From an uncultured Chloroflexota bacterium (GTDB taxonomy: Bacteria > Chloroflexota > Dehalococcoidia > CAUJGQ01), in contig CALFMN010000029.1 in NCBI GenBank assembly GCA_937879875.1, positions 1-21,744 on the forward strand: a stretch of DNA of 21,744 bases. Reading direction: 5' to 3'. The translations under genes and the position numbers were made by a program. The notes beneath the pieces were generated by a model. The model ran no database searches and was not told where the DNA came from. It worked only from the letters and a program-made list of their open reading frames with translations. Positions within the stretch are counted from its first letter, which is position 1. Each line of letters starts with the position of its first letter. Below are positions 21,699 through 21,744 of the stretch, piece by piece.

Positions 21699-21744
21699 CT
21701 GTCTCTTATACACATCTGACGCTGCCGACGATCTTACGCGTGTA
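21699..21744 (+). other. Sequencing adapter (Nextera), not genomic
   Basis: 21699-21717 is CTGTCTCTTATACACATCT, the Tn5 mosaic end. 21718-21731 is GACGCTGCCGACGA, the rest of the Nextera P5-side adapter. 21732-21739, TCTTACGC, is the complement of the i5 index GCGTAAGA, and 21740-21744, GTGTA, starts the complement of the P5 primer. This stretch should be trimmed before use. Confidence 0.98.

Noticed and set aside
21495..21713. Minus-strand 72-aa ORF at the contig end
   Set aside because: Its first codons are adapter sequence and its end overlaps the start of the acyl-CoA dehydrogenase gene; the Met-Tyr-Lys-Arg-Gln start is a known artefact of untrimmed Nextera ends.
1..21744. CRISPR array, rRNA genes, toxin-antitoxin or restriction system
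   Set aside because: No regularly spaced identical repeats, no rRNA-like stretches, and no nuclease, methylase or toxin motifs were found on either strand.

Overview
The window is one end of a high-GC bacterial contig. The high G/C codon positions, Pro/Ala/Thr-rich surface proteins, GAF/PAS histidine kinases, frequent GTG starts and hairpin-rich spacers suggest Chloroflexota or a similar soil lineage. That is an inference: there is no rRNA or marker gene to confirm it. The last 46 bases are not biological. They are a Nextera transposase adapter with an i5 index.

Layout. 1-2040 looks like the end of an integrative element: a small secreted or lipoprotein gene and a tyrosine recombinase with all catalytic residues, ending next to the 3' end of tRNA-Thr(CGT), the probable attachment site. 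2228-3156 (minus) is a two-gene operon: a ribbon-helix-helix/zinc-finger-like protein and an unknown 200-aa helical protein. 3472-5930 (plus) holds two membrane-anchored, low-complexity exported proteins; the larger carries a duplicated four-cysteine domain. 6065-11681 (plus) reads as one signalling operon: a CACHE-HAMP histidine kinase, a REC-LuxR response regulator and a Tat-exported protein that fuses two different ABC solute-binding modules (ABC_sub_bind and SBP_bac_5). 11814-12236 (plus) is a stand-alone DUF35-type Zn-ribbon/OB-fold protein.

12318-13923 (minus) is an azlC-azlD-GNAT operon. 14310-15218 (plus) is an XRE/MmyB-type regulator, overlapping tail-to-tail with a phospholipase D/cardiolipin synthase-type gene (15202-16752, minus), followed by a small coiled-coil protein gene (16864-17088, minus). 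This block is flanked by two inverted copies of a structured palindromic repeat (13987-14232 and 17248-17542). 17559-20054 (minus) is a soluble GAF-GAF-PAS histidine kinase and 20341-21495 (minus) an acyl-CoA dehydrogenase.

The best candidates for something undescribed are: (a) the kinase/regulator/double-binding-protein operon with no permease or ATPase nearby; (b) the inverted repeat pair, whose hairpins keep their positions while their stem sequences differ; (c) the duplicated four-Cys module; and (d) the ribbon-helix-helix/zinc-finger gene pair. I see no CRISPR array, phage structural gene, toxin-antitoxin pair or recognisable defence system.
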